Notes: generated by a model from the sequence alone, not told the origin. Positions 8,055 through 18,159 are shown, counted from the first letter of the stretch. The stretch: DNA of 64,000 nt from Salipaludibacillus sp047795645 (GCF_047795645.1 NZ_CP181045.1:3286001-3350000); one strand, 5' to 3'. Made by a program: numbers and translations.

Positions 8055-8813
8055 TCATCCTTCACATAAGTATACTTTTTCTGTATACATACGTAAGGAT
8101 TCTTTCCATGACAGAATAAGTTTGTTCCATTCAGCAATCTGAAATTGCTGTTCCGTTAACAAATGAAGAGGAATTTGTAAATTTAACAATCGACCATTGA
8201 CATGGAATCGCGTGACACCAGCCGGGAAAACGCATTGCTTCATTACTAGTTCCACCAAAGTATCAAATGCTACCATTTGATACTTTACCAATACTTTCCC
8301 TGTCTCCACTAAATCATCCGCTTCAGGAGGAAGCCTTGTCACTTCCTCTCTGTTACTATAGCTGGATGTAGTTTTATGCCATACATGAAGCCACTCATGC
8401 TGTACTTGGTTTAAATACAAATAATTTCTTCGTCCGCTATGTTCAACAACCTCAATGAATGGGTTCTCTTCTTTCTTGTCCGTCCACGGAAGACAAGGAT
8501 CGTTAAATAACGTCGGTAACCAACATCCTGCTGGCACAAGATGGTTCCAAGATCCATATGAAAACTCGTGACGTCTAACAACTTGCACTGGCACTCTTTT
8601 ACAATTCATTCCGCTCAGGGCACCACAACGATGGACACCATCTAGGACGAGATAGCGCCCATTACGCATCGGAGTAACTAAAATAGGATGTCTTAAATAG
8701 TTATCTTCTTTTATTTTTTCACCAGTTTTTATTAGCCGAAAAGGTTCCTCTTCTTCATGAAAGCAAAGTTGATGAATAGCTACCAATGTTAATGATGACA
8801 AAACATCTTCCAC
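8055..8813 (-). CDS. sbnI: SbnI-like ParB/Srx-fold protein (free serine kinase / regulator)
   Basis: 252 residues, close to S. aureus SbnI (254). The ParB-like nucleotide-binding motif is present as YLVLDGVHRCGAL near residues 53-65. In S. aureus SbnI phosphorylates free L-serine to O-phosphoserine, the substrate of SbnA, and acts as a haem-responsive regulator of sbn genes. The start is GTG 8813, six bases after GGGGGG; an ATG one base further upstream is out of frame. It is the last gene of the siderophore operon, as in Staphylococcus. Confidence 0.85.
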   Translation of the reverse strand: MEDVLSSLTLVAIHQLCFHEEEEPFRLIKTGEKIKEDNYLRHPILVTPMRNGRYLVLDGVHRCGALSGMNCKRVPVQVVRRHEFSYGSWNHLVPAGCWLPTLFNDPCLPWTDKKEENPFIEVVEHSGRRNYLYLNQVQHEWLHVWHKTTSSYSNREEVTRLPPEADDLVETGKVLVKYQMVAFDTLVELVMKQCVFPAGVTRFHVNGRLLNLQIPLHLLTEQQFQIAEWNKLILSWKESLRMYTEKVYLCEG

Positions 8814-8826
8814 ATTAATCCCCCCT

Positions 8827-10029
8827 TTAGACTACTGGATCATCCCTTAGATAGATATGTTCTGGATGAGGATGACTAAGAAAATCATGATGAGAAATAT
8901 CCCAGCCATAGGCTCCAGCATATCGAAATACAATCACATCTGCTATCCTAATATTTTCGACATAAACATTCCGTGCAAATACATCTTTTGGCGTACACAG
9001 TTGACCAACAATCGTTACTTCACTGCTTCTTAACGCTTTTCTTTTAAACGGATAGTCCCATTGAGTGATTTGTACAACATCAAATGGATGATTGTGCTGC
9101 CATGAAACTGGAAGTCTAAAATGTTGAGTCCCTCCTTTGACAATAACAAAATGTTTTCCATGATTCTCCTTAATATCTAAAACTTCCACAGCATAATAAC
9201 CACAGTGGGCTGTCAAAAACCGACCACACTCAAAAATTAACTTGCGGGATCCACTACCGAAATCCCCCATCAAATCTGGCAATTTTGCTGTAAAATCCTC
9301 CCATTTGAACTGATTATCCAAATCGGCATAATTAACTCCGATCCCTCCACCAGCATTTAGGTAAGAAACATCAAGATGATATGTCTTATTCCATGCTGCT
9401 ATTTTCTCAAAATAATGACCGATCAGTTGTAAGTGCTTTTCGTAATCTAAATTATTGGAGATTGAATGAAGATGAAATCCTTTTAAGTGAATATGTTCGC
9501 ACATTTTTGCCATCTCAATCGCATTTGTAATCTCCGACTCATCAATCCCAAATTGCGTGGGTCTTCCTGCCATTTGCAGCGTCGCTGAAGGTAACGGCCC
9601 TCTTAAATTGATCCGTAACAAAATGGAAACGTGTTTATTTAAAGTACTTGCAATCATCTCTACACGCTGTAGCTCGTGTATACTTTCTACATGTAACAAC
9701 TTGACATTGTACTCCATAGCCCCTAGGATTTCTTCATCTGTTTTTCCCGGACCACCGAAAATAATCGGAATTTTTGAATGAACTGCCCTGGCTTTTTTTA
9801 CCTCACCGAGTGATGCGACTTCAAAACCGTGTACGTACTCGCTGATTACTTGTAAAAGGTGTTGGTCAGAGTTCGCTTTCATCGCATAAAACATGTGACA
9901 ATTCTCCGGAAGAGCGTTTACAACATTATGAAGGTGCTTTCTTAATTTTTCAATGTCGTAATAAAAGGCACACACAGGTTGCTTATCATCGATTTTCTTC
10001 TGTTTTATGACCTCTATCAATTGTTCCAT
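8827..10029 (-). CDS. sbnH: SbnH-like PLP decarboxylase
   Basis: A PLP-dependent fold-III decarboxylase of the Orn/DAP/Arg group, 400 residues from ATG 10029 (AGAGGTG site; an upstream in-frame start at 10068 lies inside the previous gene). The PLP lysine motif YAMKANSD lies near residue 42; the GGGIGVNY glycine loop and the CGRFLTAHCG segment follow. In staphyloferrin B synthesis SbnH decarboxylates the citryl-diaminopropionate intermediate to give the ethylenediamine moiety. The start follows the previous stop by two bases, indicating translational coupling. Confidence 0.92.
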   Translation of the reverse strand: MEQLIEVIKQKKIDDKQPVCAFYYDIEKLRKHLHNVVNALPENCHMFYAMKANSDQHLLQVISEYVHGFEVASLGEVKKARAVHSKIPIIFGGPGKTDEEILGAMEYNVKLLHVESIHELQRVEMIASTLNKHVSILLRINLRGPLPSATLQMAGRPTQFGIDESEITNAIEMAKMCEHIHLKGFHLHSISNNLDYEKHLQLIGHYFEKIAAWNKTYHLDVSYLNAGGGIGVNYADLDNQFKWEDFTAKLPDLMGDFGSGSRKLIFECGRFLTAHCGYYAVEVLDIKENHGKHFVIVKGGTQHFRLPVSWQHNHPFDVVQITQWDYPFKRKALRSSEVTIVGQLCTPKDVFARNVYVENIRIADVIVFRYAGAYGWDISHHDFLSHPHPEHIYLRDDPVV

Positions 10030-10031
10030 TT

Positions 10032-11948
10032 TTACACCTCTGAGTCTTTGGGATGATCTACATAACATTTTGAAAGTGGATTTTTTACATCATGATCTCT
10101 TTTGGTACCTTCTCCACACAAACGTCGAATAGTTAATTGACCGACTTCGATCGTTTCCTCAAACAAATCAAACATTTCAAATCTATCTTTGAAATCCGGA
10201 AACCGCTGTTGATAAGCCCGAATCAATTCTCCAGCGATTTCCCAGTAAATTGTTTCCTCAAGTCCATATTGTTCTTCCAGAAACATTGCAAATTCCGCAA
10301 GATTGATATGAAAGAATCCATCAAGCAAATAATCCCTTACCTCAACTCCCTTTTTTGTCCCCATCGATAAGCTATGGTTCCCATGGTTTTTATTTATGCT
10401 ACTAAACGTTGGAAGTGACTGTTTCACGAAGCCACCAGTATAATAACGAATGCCTCCAGGAAGATCCCTGAGTGCCAGACGTACTGGGATTCCGTTCCGA
10501 TGGACAAGCACCATATTTTGTGCGTGAGATTCCATTGCAATCCCATGTCCGTATAATAGATGAATCAAGGGAAGTATCGACACTTCTAATACTTGTCTTA
10601 CCCAGTTATACAGGCCATACTCATGAATCCACGGATCAATGAAAGGACGACCACTTGCATCAATGTGACATATCGCCGTATAAGGAATTGCCCGTTCATC
10701 TTTTTTAAGGTAGCTGTGGAGACTTTCTCGCCAAATTGCGCCCAGTGTTCCATATGCTCTTTTCTGAAGTTCAGTTGGTAGAATTTCGTAATCAAAAGAA
10801 ACGCCTAGAATTTCTTTCAAAAATATCAACTCTAAATCCTCATGGAGGTACTTGTCTTTCAGCCTGATTGATTCTAACCAATCAGACACAGGCGAGGCAT
10901 TTTCCACATGATGGGTACCAATGATTCGTTTTGCCGAAGTATTTGTGATATTTAATGCTATTTTGACATGCGATTTCCTCCTTGATGTTTGATTAGACAA
11001 TGTTCGTACTGATTGCTGTGGCTGATACTCATCTTCCCCCTCGCCTACCAGCACCATTTGCCCAGATTGAAGTTGTTGAAAAAATGTACTTACAGTATGC
11101 TCTCGCCACTGCCATGGACTAATCGGAATAAACAAATAATCTTCTGAATTTTTTCCCCGATCCTCCAGTTTGTTAACAAACCGTGTAAACGTCTCTATGC
11201 CCAGTTCCGTTTTAATAAAATCTGGATAGTTAATCGCTTTTGATAACGACGAAATCGTGCATTCTTTTTCAACAGCAACCCAAATAAGTTTGAATTTAGG
11301 ATTAAAATCGGGACCATATCTTTCATTATCCAATAAATCAAAACCTATCCTCGATTTATAGCAGGGGTGATACGGATGTCCATCCAAAACATCTCCTTCC
11401 AGTTCTTCATAGGTTCGATCGGTCATATTTCGTGTACCTTGTCCATCCTTGTTACGGTTTTCTTGCTGACGATAATATTGAGCCATCGTATCTTTTAACA
11501 AGGTTTGTTCAATTTCCTCAATGAATTCTGGTAACTTTTTCGCTCTTTCCGAAAGAAATGGAACGATTTCATGTAAGAAGATGACTAAAGATTCGGCTTC
11601 CTCTTCTCTGCCTTTTTCCACTCGTTGTACATGAAAGTCTCTGGATAAGCGAATCCTGCCAAAACTAATTTTACGTCTACCCAAACACGTATAAAAAATG
11701 TGATTACCCGCGGTATCCTGACCTTTTATTCTGTATTCTACTTGCTCGTTTGCCAAGAAGGTTTCATTCGGTTCTATTAATCCCTCAAATATCATCGATT
11801 CGATTAATTGACGAAAAATTCTTCTCCGCACGTCGATAAAATGTGTCGACTGGAGAGCCGATTCAATTTGAAATAATTGTTGTTCCGATCTTTTCATAGT
11901 CGTCCCTGAATCGTTTTTCTGTCGCAATTCATTATTTTCTCTACTCAT
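10032..11948 (-). CDS. IucA/IucC-family siderophore synthetase (SbnE/SbnF-like), third of the operon
   Basis: ATG 11948 is preferred because an AGGTG site lies five bases upstream; the longer GTG frame (11963) begins before that site. The protein has about 638 residues against a family norm near 590, the extra length being mostly at the termini. NIS motifs: GHPYHPCYKSRIGFD (ATP/substrate region), GEGEDEYQPQQSVRTL, and ESHAQNMVLVHRNG near the C-terminus. It is clearly a paralogue of the gene at 12151. NIS synthetases adenylate a carboxylate of citrate and join it to an amine. Which of the two corresponds to SbnE or SbnF cannot be decided by eye. Confidence 0.9.
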   Translation of the reverse strand: MSRENNELRQKNDSGTTMKRSEQQLFQIESALQSTHFIDVRRRIFRQLIESMIFEGLIEPNETFLANEQVEYRIKGQDTAGNHIFYTCLGRRKISFGRIRLSRDFHVQRVEKGREEEAESLVIFLHEIVPFLSERAKKLPEFIEEIEQTLLKDTMAQYYRQQENRNKDGQGTRNMTDRTYEELEGDVLDGHPYHPCYKSRIGFDLLDNERYGPDFNPKFKLIWVAVEKECTISSLSKAINYPDFIKTELGIETFTRFVNKLEDRGKNSEDYLFIPISPWQWREHTVSTFFQQLQSGQMVLVGEGEDEYQPQQSVRTLSNQTSRRKSHVKIALNITNTSAKRIIGTHHVENASPVSDWLESIRLKDKYLHEDLELIFLKEILGVSFDYEILPTELQKRAYGTLGAIWRESLHSYLKKDERAIPYTAICHIDASGRPFIDPWIHEYGLYNWVRQVLEVSILPLIHLLYGHGIAMESHAQNMVLVHRNGIPVRLALRDLPGGIRYYTGGFVKQSLPTFSSINKNHGNHSLSMGTKKGVEVRDYLLDGFFHINLAEFAMFLEEQYGLEETIYWEIAGELIRAYQQRFPDFKDRFEMFDLFEETIEVGQLTIRRLCGEGTKRDHDVKNPLSKCYVDHPKDSEV

Positions 11949-11963
11949 CTTGTCACCTCGCAC

Positions 11964-12150
11964 TTTTAAGTTGTATAAATAGGGGGAAGAATATCAGTAG
12001 ATTTCTTACCTCCCATTGGATTGATAAGCCCCACAAAAGCGCCAGCTTGAGTAGGCTTATCAATCCGCGTAAAGCAAGCAATGGAAGTGGCATCTCATAC
12101 TTCCTAGCAATAACACCCTTTCTTCTTGAACTAGACTTGTTCAGCACTAC
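11964..12150 (-). other. 187-base spacer inside the siderophore operon
   Basis: All other junctions from 8.0 to 13.9 kb overlap or nearly touch, so this gap is unusual. A 64-codon frame (11953-12147) crosses it. Another minus frame reads FTRIDKPTQAGAFVGLINPM just before the next gene and looks protein-like. It may be the eroded tail of a lost gene. S. aureus has extra genes (sbnD, sbnG) within the block, but I cannot match either. Confidence 0.35.
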
Positions 12151-13944
12151 CTAAATAGAATCATAAAGGTTAAGAACATTGGCGACTTTATGATCTCCTT
12201 TATCTATCGGATCCACTATTTTCCGCCTAGTTAACTGACCTATCTCCACTGTTGGTTGAAATAAATCAAACCTTTTAAACTGATTCTTTAAATGAGGGAA
12301 CTGCTGATGATAGGATCTAATTACTTCCACTACAAGCAACCAGAATAGATACTCATCCAAGTCATACTGTTCCTCCAAAAACATCGATAGTTCAGCAAGA
12401 TTAATAAAAAAGAAAGCATTATGGAAAACGTTTCTCACTTCTGTTGGTTGATCCGTTTCTGGAAGGTCCGGATCAGGATCCTTTTCTTTGTAAAAGAGCA
12501 CCCCTCCTGAGAAATCTCTAACGGCCAATCTGACTGGTATTCCTTGGCGGTGGATTACTATCATGTTTTGAGCATGAGCTTCGATTGCAGCCCCATGTGC
12601 ATATAACAAATGGAGTAATGGCGGTAATGAAACTTGCAGTACCTGCTTCAGCCAATTTTCCAATCCGTATTCCTTTACCCAGGAGTCGATAAAAGGACGA
12701 TTGTTAGCTTCAATATGACACAGAGATGTGAAAGGAATTGCCTTTTCATTCGGCCGAAGGTATCGATAAACATCATCGCGCCAAATGACTCCTAAAGCAC
12801 CATAGGATTTCTCGCGAATAATTTCTGGAAGAGTATCATAATCATAGGAAATCCCTATTCGCTCGATTAAAAACACAAGACCCAACTCTTCCCGCAAATA
12901 ATCATCTTTTTTCAAAAATTCATCCAGCCAACCGGAAACAATTGGCCCATTTCGGACGTGCCTAGGCAATAAAACACGGCTTGATGATGTATTAGTTATA
13001 CTTAACGAAAGTTTTACGTACGCCTTCTGGGGGAAAGTTTGATTTGCTAGCGTGCGAATGGACTGTTGAGGCCGGTAATTATCTTCGCCTTCACCTAATA
13101 AGATGATTTGTCCCGCTCTCATTTGTTCAAAAAATAACATTAACACCTTTTCTCTCCATTGCCACGGGTGAATCGGAAGAAACACGTAATCCGCAGGATT
13201 TCCACCTTGCTTTTTCAATTTCTTTTCAAAGCGTGCATAAGTCACAGATTCCAATTCCTTTTGAATAAATGCTGTATATTCATCTTCATCAGAAGTCGAC
13301 ACCTTAGCATAATCTTTATTTAATGCGATCCAAATCAACTTGAAGTTCGGCTTTAAATCAGGTCCAAATGCTTCATTATCTATCAGGTCAAAACCTACCC
13401 TCGATTTATAGCAAGGATGATACGGATGACCTTCCATGACATCTCCCTCGAGTTCATCATAGCCTCTTTCGCTTTCATCCTCCTTCTCTTGTTTAGCATG
13501 TTTAATTTTATGTCGACGATATTGAGCGATTGTATCTTTTAACAAAGTCTGATTAATCTCTTCCATGAATAGTTGCAGCCTCTTTGGTTTTTCTTTCATA
13601 CAAGGAGCAATCTCCAGTAAAAAAATAGCTAAAGAATCTGCTTCCTTCTTCTGTTCTCCTGTAACCCGTATCACAGGTCGGTGTTTCGATAATCGTATCC
13701 GATCAAAACTTAACTTACGCTGGCCGCTGCACACATACCAAAGGATATTTCCTGCTTCATCGTATCCTTTGATATGAAATACCTCTTTCCTGCCTTCTGA
13801 TTTGTTTATCTCCGGTTCAATGATATTTTCGTAAATCAATGATTCGATTAACTGACGGAAAATACGCCTCCGGACATGGACAAATTGTACTGAATCGAGA
13901 GCATTCGCAACACTATCTAATGTCACCTCTAATTCATCACTCAT
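12151..13944 (-). CDS. IucA/IucC-family siderophore synthetase (SbnE/SbnF-like), second of the operon
   Basis: 597 residues, normal for the family. Motifs match those of the third synthetase: VRRRIFRQLIES near the N-terminus, GHPYHPCYKSRVGFD in the middle, GEGEDNYRPQQSIRTL, and EAHAQNMIVIHRQGIPVRLA. The ferric iron reductase-like C-terminal region is complete. The ATG overlaps the previous stop (ATGA), with AGGAG upstream. It should add one amine component of a staphyloferrin B-like molecule onto citrate. Confidence 0.92.
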   Translation of the reverse strand: MSDELEVTLDSVANALDSVQFVHVRRRIFRQLIESLIYENIIEPEINKSEGRKEVFHIKGYDEAGNILWYVCSGQRKLSFDRIRLSKHRPVIRVTGEQKKEADSLAIFLLEIAPCMKEKPKRLQLFMEEINQTLLKDTIAQYRRHKIKHAKQEKEDESERGYDELEGDVMEGHPYHPCYKSRVGFDLIDNEAFGPDLKPNFKLIWIALNKDYAKVSTSDEDEYTAFIQKELESVTYARFEKKLKKQGGNPADYVFLPIHPWQWREKVLMLFFEQMRAGQIILLGEGEDNYRPQQSIRTLANQTFPQKAYVKLSLSITNTSSSRVLLPRHVRNGPIVSGWLDEFLKKDDYLREELGLVFLIERIGISYDYDTLPEIIREKSYGALGVIWRDDVYRYLRPNEKAIPFTSLCHIEANNRPFIDSWVKEYGLENWLKQVLQVSLPPLLHLLYAHGAAIEAHAQNMIVIHRQGIPVRLAVRDFSGGVLFYKEKDPDPDLPETDQPTEVRNVFHNAFFFINLAELSMFLEEQYDLDEYLFWLLVVEVIRSYHQQFPHLKNQFKRFDLFQPTVEIGQLTRRKIVDPIDKGDHKVANVLNLYDSI

Positions 13945-15761
13945 AATCTCTCCTCGCAGCTATAAATTGGATTCGGGATATTTACGTATAACGGTGTTTC
14001 TCCTCTTGCTTGGAACCGACTTATCAGATTCGCCTTTGCAGCCAATGTCCTGTCGTTCAATAAATGGTTGATGTATTTTTTTAACCGAAGGGAAATGCTT
14101 TCTCTCTCTACTTCTTGCAAGAGATTTCTTACCACCTGCCAGTACACAAGTTCATCGGTTCCACTATATTTCGCTAAAGTGTGAACAATATGAATGAGGT
14201 GGTTGACGAAATAATAATAATTTAGCCGTTGCCAGGTTTCTTCTTCTTTATAAAGAATCGGACTGTTTTCTGAAATCAGCTGACCGATCCACCCTTTCTC
14301 TTCAGCTTGTTCTTTATCAATACTGATGCCTTCCAAATCCCTCACGTAAAATTTTTCAGGCCAACCATTGTTCATCTTTAACATCGAATTTTGTGCATGT
14401 GCCTCAAGGCTTACACCAGTTTCAGCAAACAGCGTCAAAACTGGAATCATCGTAATATTGAGGTATTTAAGCAACCATTTTGTAATGTCTGGCGTCTCCC
14501 CTTGTTGGCTTTGACGCATGATCGAAAATAATGAAGGCTCACTTTCACCTAGTGGAATTTCCAATAGCGACCCAACAACAAATATTTGGCTATCTACCTG
14601 CTGGAAATCAGCTGAATTTTCCCGAAAAAGCACGGAAAAACTTTCCGTCGCATGTTCCTTGTCAGCCTCAGATGAGTAAGGAAGTAATAACGTTCGGAAT
14701 CCATATTCCAATAAAAAACCGATAGTTTCATGCTCAACATCTTGTCGTAAAGCTGCAATTAGCTTTCCAGCATCCAGCGATCGTCTAATTTGTTCCGATG
14801 TGTTAACCCTTATGAAATTTGTGATCCTAATATTTAACGGTAATTTAAACATAAATTTATGATTAGGATCCCAAACCGTTCGGACTGACGAAGTAGGAGA
14901 AACAACGTTTCCCAAAGGGCCGAGATCAATAACCTTTTGTTGCTCCATCAGCTGAATAAGCATCTCCCAATTAGATAAATAATTGGCTTGCCACGGGTGA
15001 CACGGAAGTAACTTAAAATCTTTTTGCTCAGCTGTCAATTTCCTTTTGGCTTCTCTTTGAACCTTCTCAGGAATGCCTTTTTCAGCGATACCTTCTCCTT
15101 CCTCCCCGATCCATTCCTCTCGGATTAATTCTGGGGAAACGGCAAAATAATGAAGGGCAAAAGAAACCCCAAACTCAGGCGCGTATTTTTCGATGTCTTC
15201 GTTAGAAAATCCCTCTGAACTTTTAGGTGCAGGGTGAAAAGGATGCCCGTAATATAATGACTGTTCAGAACGTAAAAAATTAAATGTTCGATCTTCTACC
15301 TTCTTGTTTACTTGTAAATTTTGGAGGTACGCTTCTGTCTTTGTAATACTGTTACCGATTGCTCTCAACATATTTTCACGTTTGTTTGAACGTATCTTTT
15401 CATCGGGCTCCAAGTATGCCAGTTCATCAAGGACGCAAGCTATCACTTGGCGATAATCAGCTGGGATAAAAGTTGATTTGTTTGTCTTCTGTAAATAAAA
15501 TTTAGTACCGTAGGCGTGGTGTCCTCCTTGCGACCAATAAGTAAATACTCCTACGATAGCGGTAGCTGTCTTAGTACAATTTACAATAAATATGTTTCCT
15601 TGTTCGGCTTGAAAAGGATAATAATCGATTTCATCTAGTTTAATTCTTGGATCATAGTCACCTGTTTCACGTAAATACGTGTTAAGAATTCTAGTGACTG
15701 CCTCTTGATGTGCTAAATGAGAAATATCAGAGCGAATCGATTTTTCTAATGGCATCTTCAT
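13941..15761 (-). CDS. IucA/IucC-family siderophore synthetase, first of the operon (SbnC position)
   Basis: 606 residues. It is clearly different from the other two synthetases: YYGHPFHPAPKSSEGF replaces the GHPYHPCYKSR form, and PTSSVRTVWDP and LEAHAQNSMLKMNNG are the later NIS motifs. Its place directly after sbnB is that of sbnC in S. aureus, where SbnC joins 2-oxoglutarate to finish staphyloferrin B. By motif alone an SbnE-type role cannot be excluded, so no symbol is given. The start ATG 15761 has an AGGA site. A 216-base gap without genes separates it from sbnB. Confidence 0.9.
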   Translation of the reverse strand: MKMPLEKSIRSDISHLAHQEAVTRILNTYLRETGDYDPRIKLDEIDYYPFQAEQGNIFIVNCTKTATAIVGVFTYWSQGGHHAYGTKFYLQKTNKSTFIPADYRQVIACVLDELAYLEPDEKIRSNKRENMLRAIGNSITKTEAYLQNLQVNKKVEDRTFNFLRSEQSLYYGHPFHPAPKSSEGFSNEDIEKYAPEFGVSFALHYFAVSPELIREEWIGEEGEGIAEKGIPEKVQREAKRKLTAEQKDFKLLPCHPWQANYLSNWEMLIQLMEQQKVIDLGPLGNVVSPTSSVRTVWDPNHKFMFKLPLNIRITNFIRVNTSEQIRRSLDAGKLIAALRQDVEHETIGFLLEYGFRTLLLPYSSEADKEHATESFSVLFRENSADFQQVDSQIFVVGSLLEIPLGESEPSLFSIMRQSQQGETPDITKWLLKYLNITMIPVLTLFAETGVSLEAHAQNSMLKMNNGWPEKFYVRDLEGISIDKEQAEEKGWIGQLISENSPILYKEEETWQRLNYYYFVNHLIHIVHTLAKYSGTDELVYWQVVRNLLQEVERESISLRLKKYINHLLNDRTLAAKANLISRFQARGETPLYVNIPNPIYSCEERL

Positions 15762-15977
15762 AGCTTCACGTCCTTTTCAGATCGATAGATAAACAGTAGC
15801 ATCCACTGTCAAAATTACATCCGTTACGAATGAGCGAAGATCCAACTGCTTATTGTACTTCTCTTAAAACATGTCCTTGCTCAACCTACACTCGGAACAT
15901 CCTAACTGAGCAACATATGCTACCGTTGATTTTCCAAATATGGTAGTTTTGAGTCAGAAGGTATCTTTTGAAAAGTT

Positions 15978-17018
15978 TTAATATAAACTCAACTTTATTC
16001 CAACATTGTCTAGTAGTGACTTTTGATAAATTCTTTGTGCACACGCAATATCTTCAATGGCCATACCCATTGGATTTAAAATAATAATTTCATCATCGGT
16101 TTCGCGACCTGACTTTTTGCCAATTAAGATTTCTCCCAATTCCGCATGCAACTGTGCTTTCGAAAAAGTTCCGTCAACCACAAGCTGGTTAATGACCTTC
16201 TTTTCCCGATTTGATTGCTCCCAGTCATCAACTACGACCTTATCTGCTTTCAAGAATACCTCCTTATGTACATCCATGATTGATATATTACTAATAAATG
16301 CCCCTTTTTGTAGCCAGTTGTATTCAAGATAGGGCTTGTCAGTTACCGTGCATGTTATGATCACTTCCCCTTGTCTAACTGCAATCTCCGCGGAATCGTT
16401 AACTACAAATTCTACAGTAGGATAGCGCTCTTTTAATTCAACAGCTAAATGCCCAGCTAACTCTCGGTTTAAATCGAACAGATGAATCGTTTTTATTTGC
16501 GGAAATTGTTCTAACATTGATAAGATTTGTGTTTTTGCAATCAAACCGCATCCAAGCGTTGTAACATGGTTAAATCCCTTTTTGGCAAGATAACGAGAAG
16601 CAACCACTGTTACCGCAGCAGTTCTCATACTACTAATTAAACTTGCTTCCAGGACTCCTATCGGATAATTGCTTTCAGGATCGTTCAAGATAATAACACC
16701 ACTTGCTCTTTCCAACCCTCTTGTCGGATTAAGGTGGTTACTTCCAATCCACTTAATCCCTGAGACTGCCTCTTCACCACCAACGTGAGCTGGCATGGCA
16801 ATGATACGGTCGGCGATATGCCCTTCCTTTCCCTGAGTCCGAAGATAAGGTTTTAATGGTTGAACATATTCCCCCCGCGCATGTTTTTCTAGTACATCGG
16901 ATATCGCTTCTACGTAAATATTTGAACTGTCTCCTCCTAACTCAATAATGTCGCGTTTATTTAGATAAATAAGAGAAGGAACCTCTTTCTGTTCATTTCT
17001 TTCTGTATTTATTAACAC
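15978..17018 (-). CDS. sbnB: SbnB-like N-(2-amino-2-carboxyethyl)-L-glutamate dehydrogenase
   Basis: 346 residues of the ornithine cyclodeaminase/mu-crystallin family. The SbnB-type substrate region (SGIKWIGSNHLNPTRG) and the NAD-binding GCGLIAKTQ loop are visible. SbnB oxidises the SbnA product to L-2,3-diaminopropionate, 2-oxoglutarate and ammonium. The start is GTG 17018, nine bases after AAGGAG. It lies 63 bases after sbnA. Confidence 0.92.
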   Translation of the reverse strand: MLINTERNEQKEVPSLIYLNKRDIIELGGDSSNIYVEAISDVLEKHARGEYVQPLKPYLRTQGKEGHIADRIIAMPAHVGGEEAVSGIKWIGSNHLNPTRGLERASGVIILNDPESNYPIGVLEASLISSMRTAAVTVVASRYLAKKGFNHVTTLGCGLIAKTQILSMLEQFPQIKTIHLFDLNRELAGHLAVELKERYPTVEFVVNDSAEIAVRQGEVIITCTVTDKPYLEYNWLQKGAFISNISIMDVHKEVFLKADKVVVDDWEQSNREKKVINQLVVDGTFSKAQLHAELGEILIGKKSGRETDDEIIILNPMGMAIEDIACAQRIYQKSLLDNVGIKLSLY

Positions 17019-17081
17019 GTAATGTAACTCCTTTCTGTATTCACATGGGATTTTTAACTACTCATAACGTATAAACTAGTT

Positions 17082-18065
17082 CTAATCCCTTAGCTTGGAA
17101 ACCCAATCATCATCATAAACCGAGTCAATATATCGGTCCCCTCTGTCCGGAAGAAGCGTTACGATACGATAAGAATCAGGTAATGTTGGTAGCAATTTTT
17201 GCATGGCAGCAACTACTGATCCAGAGGAACCCCCTGCAAGAATCCCCTCATAGAATAAAAGGTCACGACATCCTTGTACAGATTCCCTATCACTCACATA
17301 AACAACTTCATCGATCTCGTCCCGATTAAGTATTTCTGGAATTCGGCTCGATCCTATTCCTGGAAGTTCTCTGGAAGCAGGTTTAGCTCCAAAAATAACC
17401 GATCCGACAGCATCCACTGCAACAACTTTAAGATTCGGATGCTTTTTACGAAGGCGCCGTGCGCAACCCATAATACTACCCGATGTGCTTACAGCTGCAA
17501 CAAGACAATCGATCGGCCCACTTAGCTCCTCCGCTATTTCACTGCTGGCTCCATAATAATGTGACTGCCAATTAAGCTGATTAGCATATTGATTCAACCA
17601 AAAACTATTAGGTATTTTATTCGCAAGCTCTTTTACTTTCTGGATTCGAGTTTTTAGATATCCACCTTGGTCATCAAGGTCTTGTACCATCTCCACATTA
17701 GCTCCTAATTGTTCAAGAATTTTCACATTTGTTTTTGTTGTTTTTGGATCAATAACGCAAGTAAATTTTATTCCATAAACCCTTGCGACCATTGCAACTG
17801 CAACACCGAGATTACCGGAAGTGCTTTCAATTAAATGAGTATTGGATGTTATCATTCCATCCTGAATACCATGTTCTATAATAAATCTCGCTGGACGATC
17901 TTTCATACTACCACCGGGATTCATATACTCCAATTTTGCAATAACTTCTAGTCCTCTCTCGGGAAATAACCTTTCTAGCATGACCATTGGTGTATGACCC
18001 ACACAACCTACTACCGAATTATAAACTGCTTGCGTTTTCTTACTTTTTAATAGAATCTTATGCAA
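17082..18065 (-). CDS. sbnA: SbnA-like N-(2-amino-2-carboxyethyl)-L-glutamate synthase
   Basis: 327 residues of the cysteine synthase fold (S. aureus SbnA 326). The PLP lysine is in GGSMKDRPA; the phosphate loop is STSGSIMG; the C-terminal GGSSGSVVAAM segment is kept. SbnA condenses O-phospho-L-serine with glutamate, the first step to diaminopropionate. The start is TTG 18065 behind GAGGGG. It is the first gene of the operon, with two Fur boxes upstream. Confidence 0.92.
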   Translation of the reverse strand: MHKILLKSKKTQAVYNSVVGCVGHTPMVMLERLFPERGLEVIAKLEYMNPGGSMKDRPARFIIEHGIQDGMITSNTHLIESTSGNLGVAVAMVARVYGIKFTCVIDPKTTKTNVKILEQLGANVEMVQDLDDQGGYLKTRIQKVKELANKIPNSFWLNQYANQLNWQSHYYGASSEIAEELSGPIDCLVAAVSTSGSIMGCARRLRKKHPNLKVVAVDAVGSVIFGAKPASRELPGIGSSRIPEILNRDEIDEVVYVSDRESVQGCRDLLFYEGILAGGSSGSVVAAMQKLLPTLPDSYRIVTLLPDRGDRYIDSVYDDDWVSKLRD

Positions 18066-18140
18066 ATTAATCCCCTCACTTTATCGTTATAAATTAACGT
18101 TCAACTTTTTAACAAGTAAATTGGCAAGACACATCCATGT

Positions 18141-18159
18141 TCAATAATGATTATCAGTT
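18141..18159 (-). promoter_or_regulatory. Fur box, proximal to sbnA
   Basis: TCAATAATGATTATCAGTT matches the classic GATAATGATTATCATTATC at most central positions. It lies about 80 bases before the sbnA start, so iron-bound Fur would block the operon. Confidence 0.6.

Noticed and set aside
11953..12147. 64-codon frame between synthetase genes as a remnant of the SbnD exporter
   Set aside because: It is hydrophobic, but no MFS motif is visible and the other frame looks equally protein-like.
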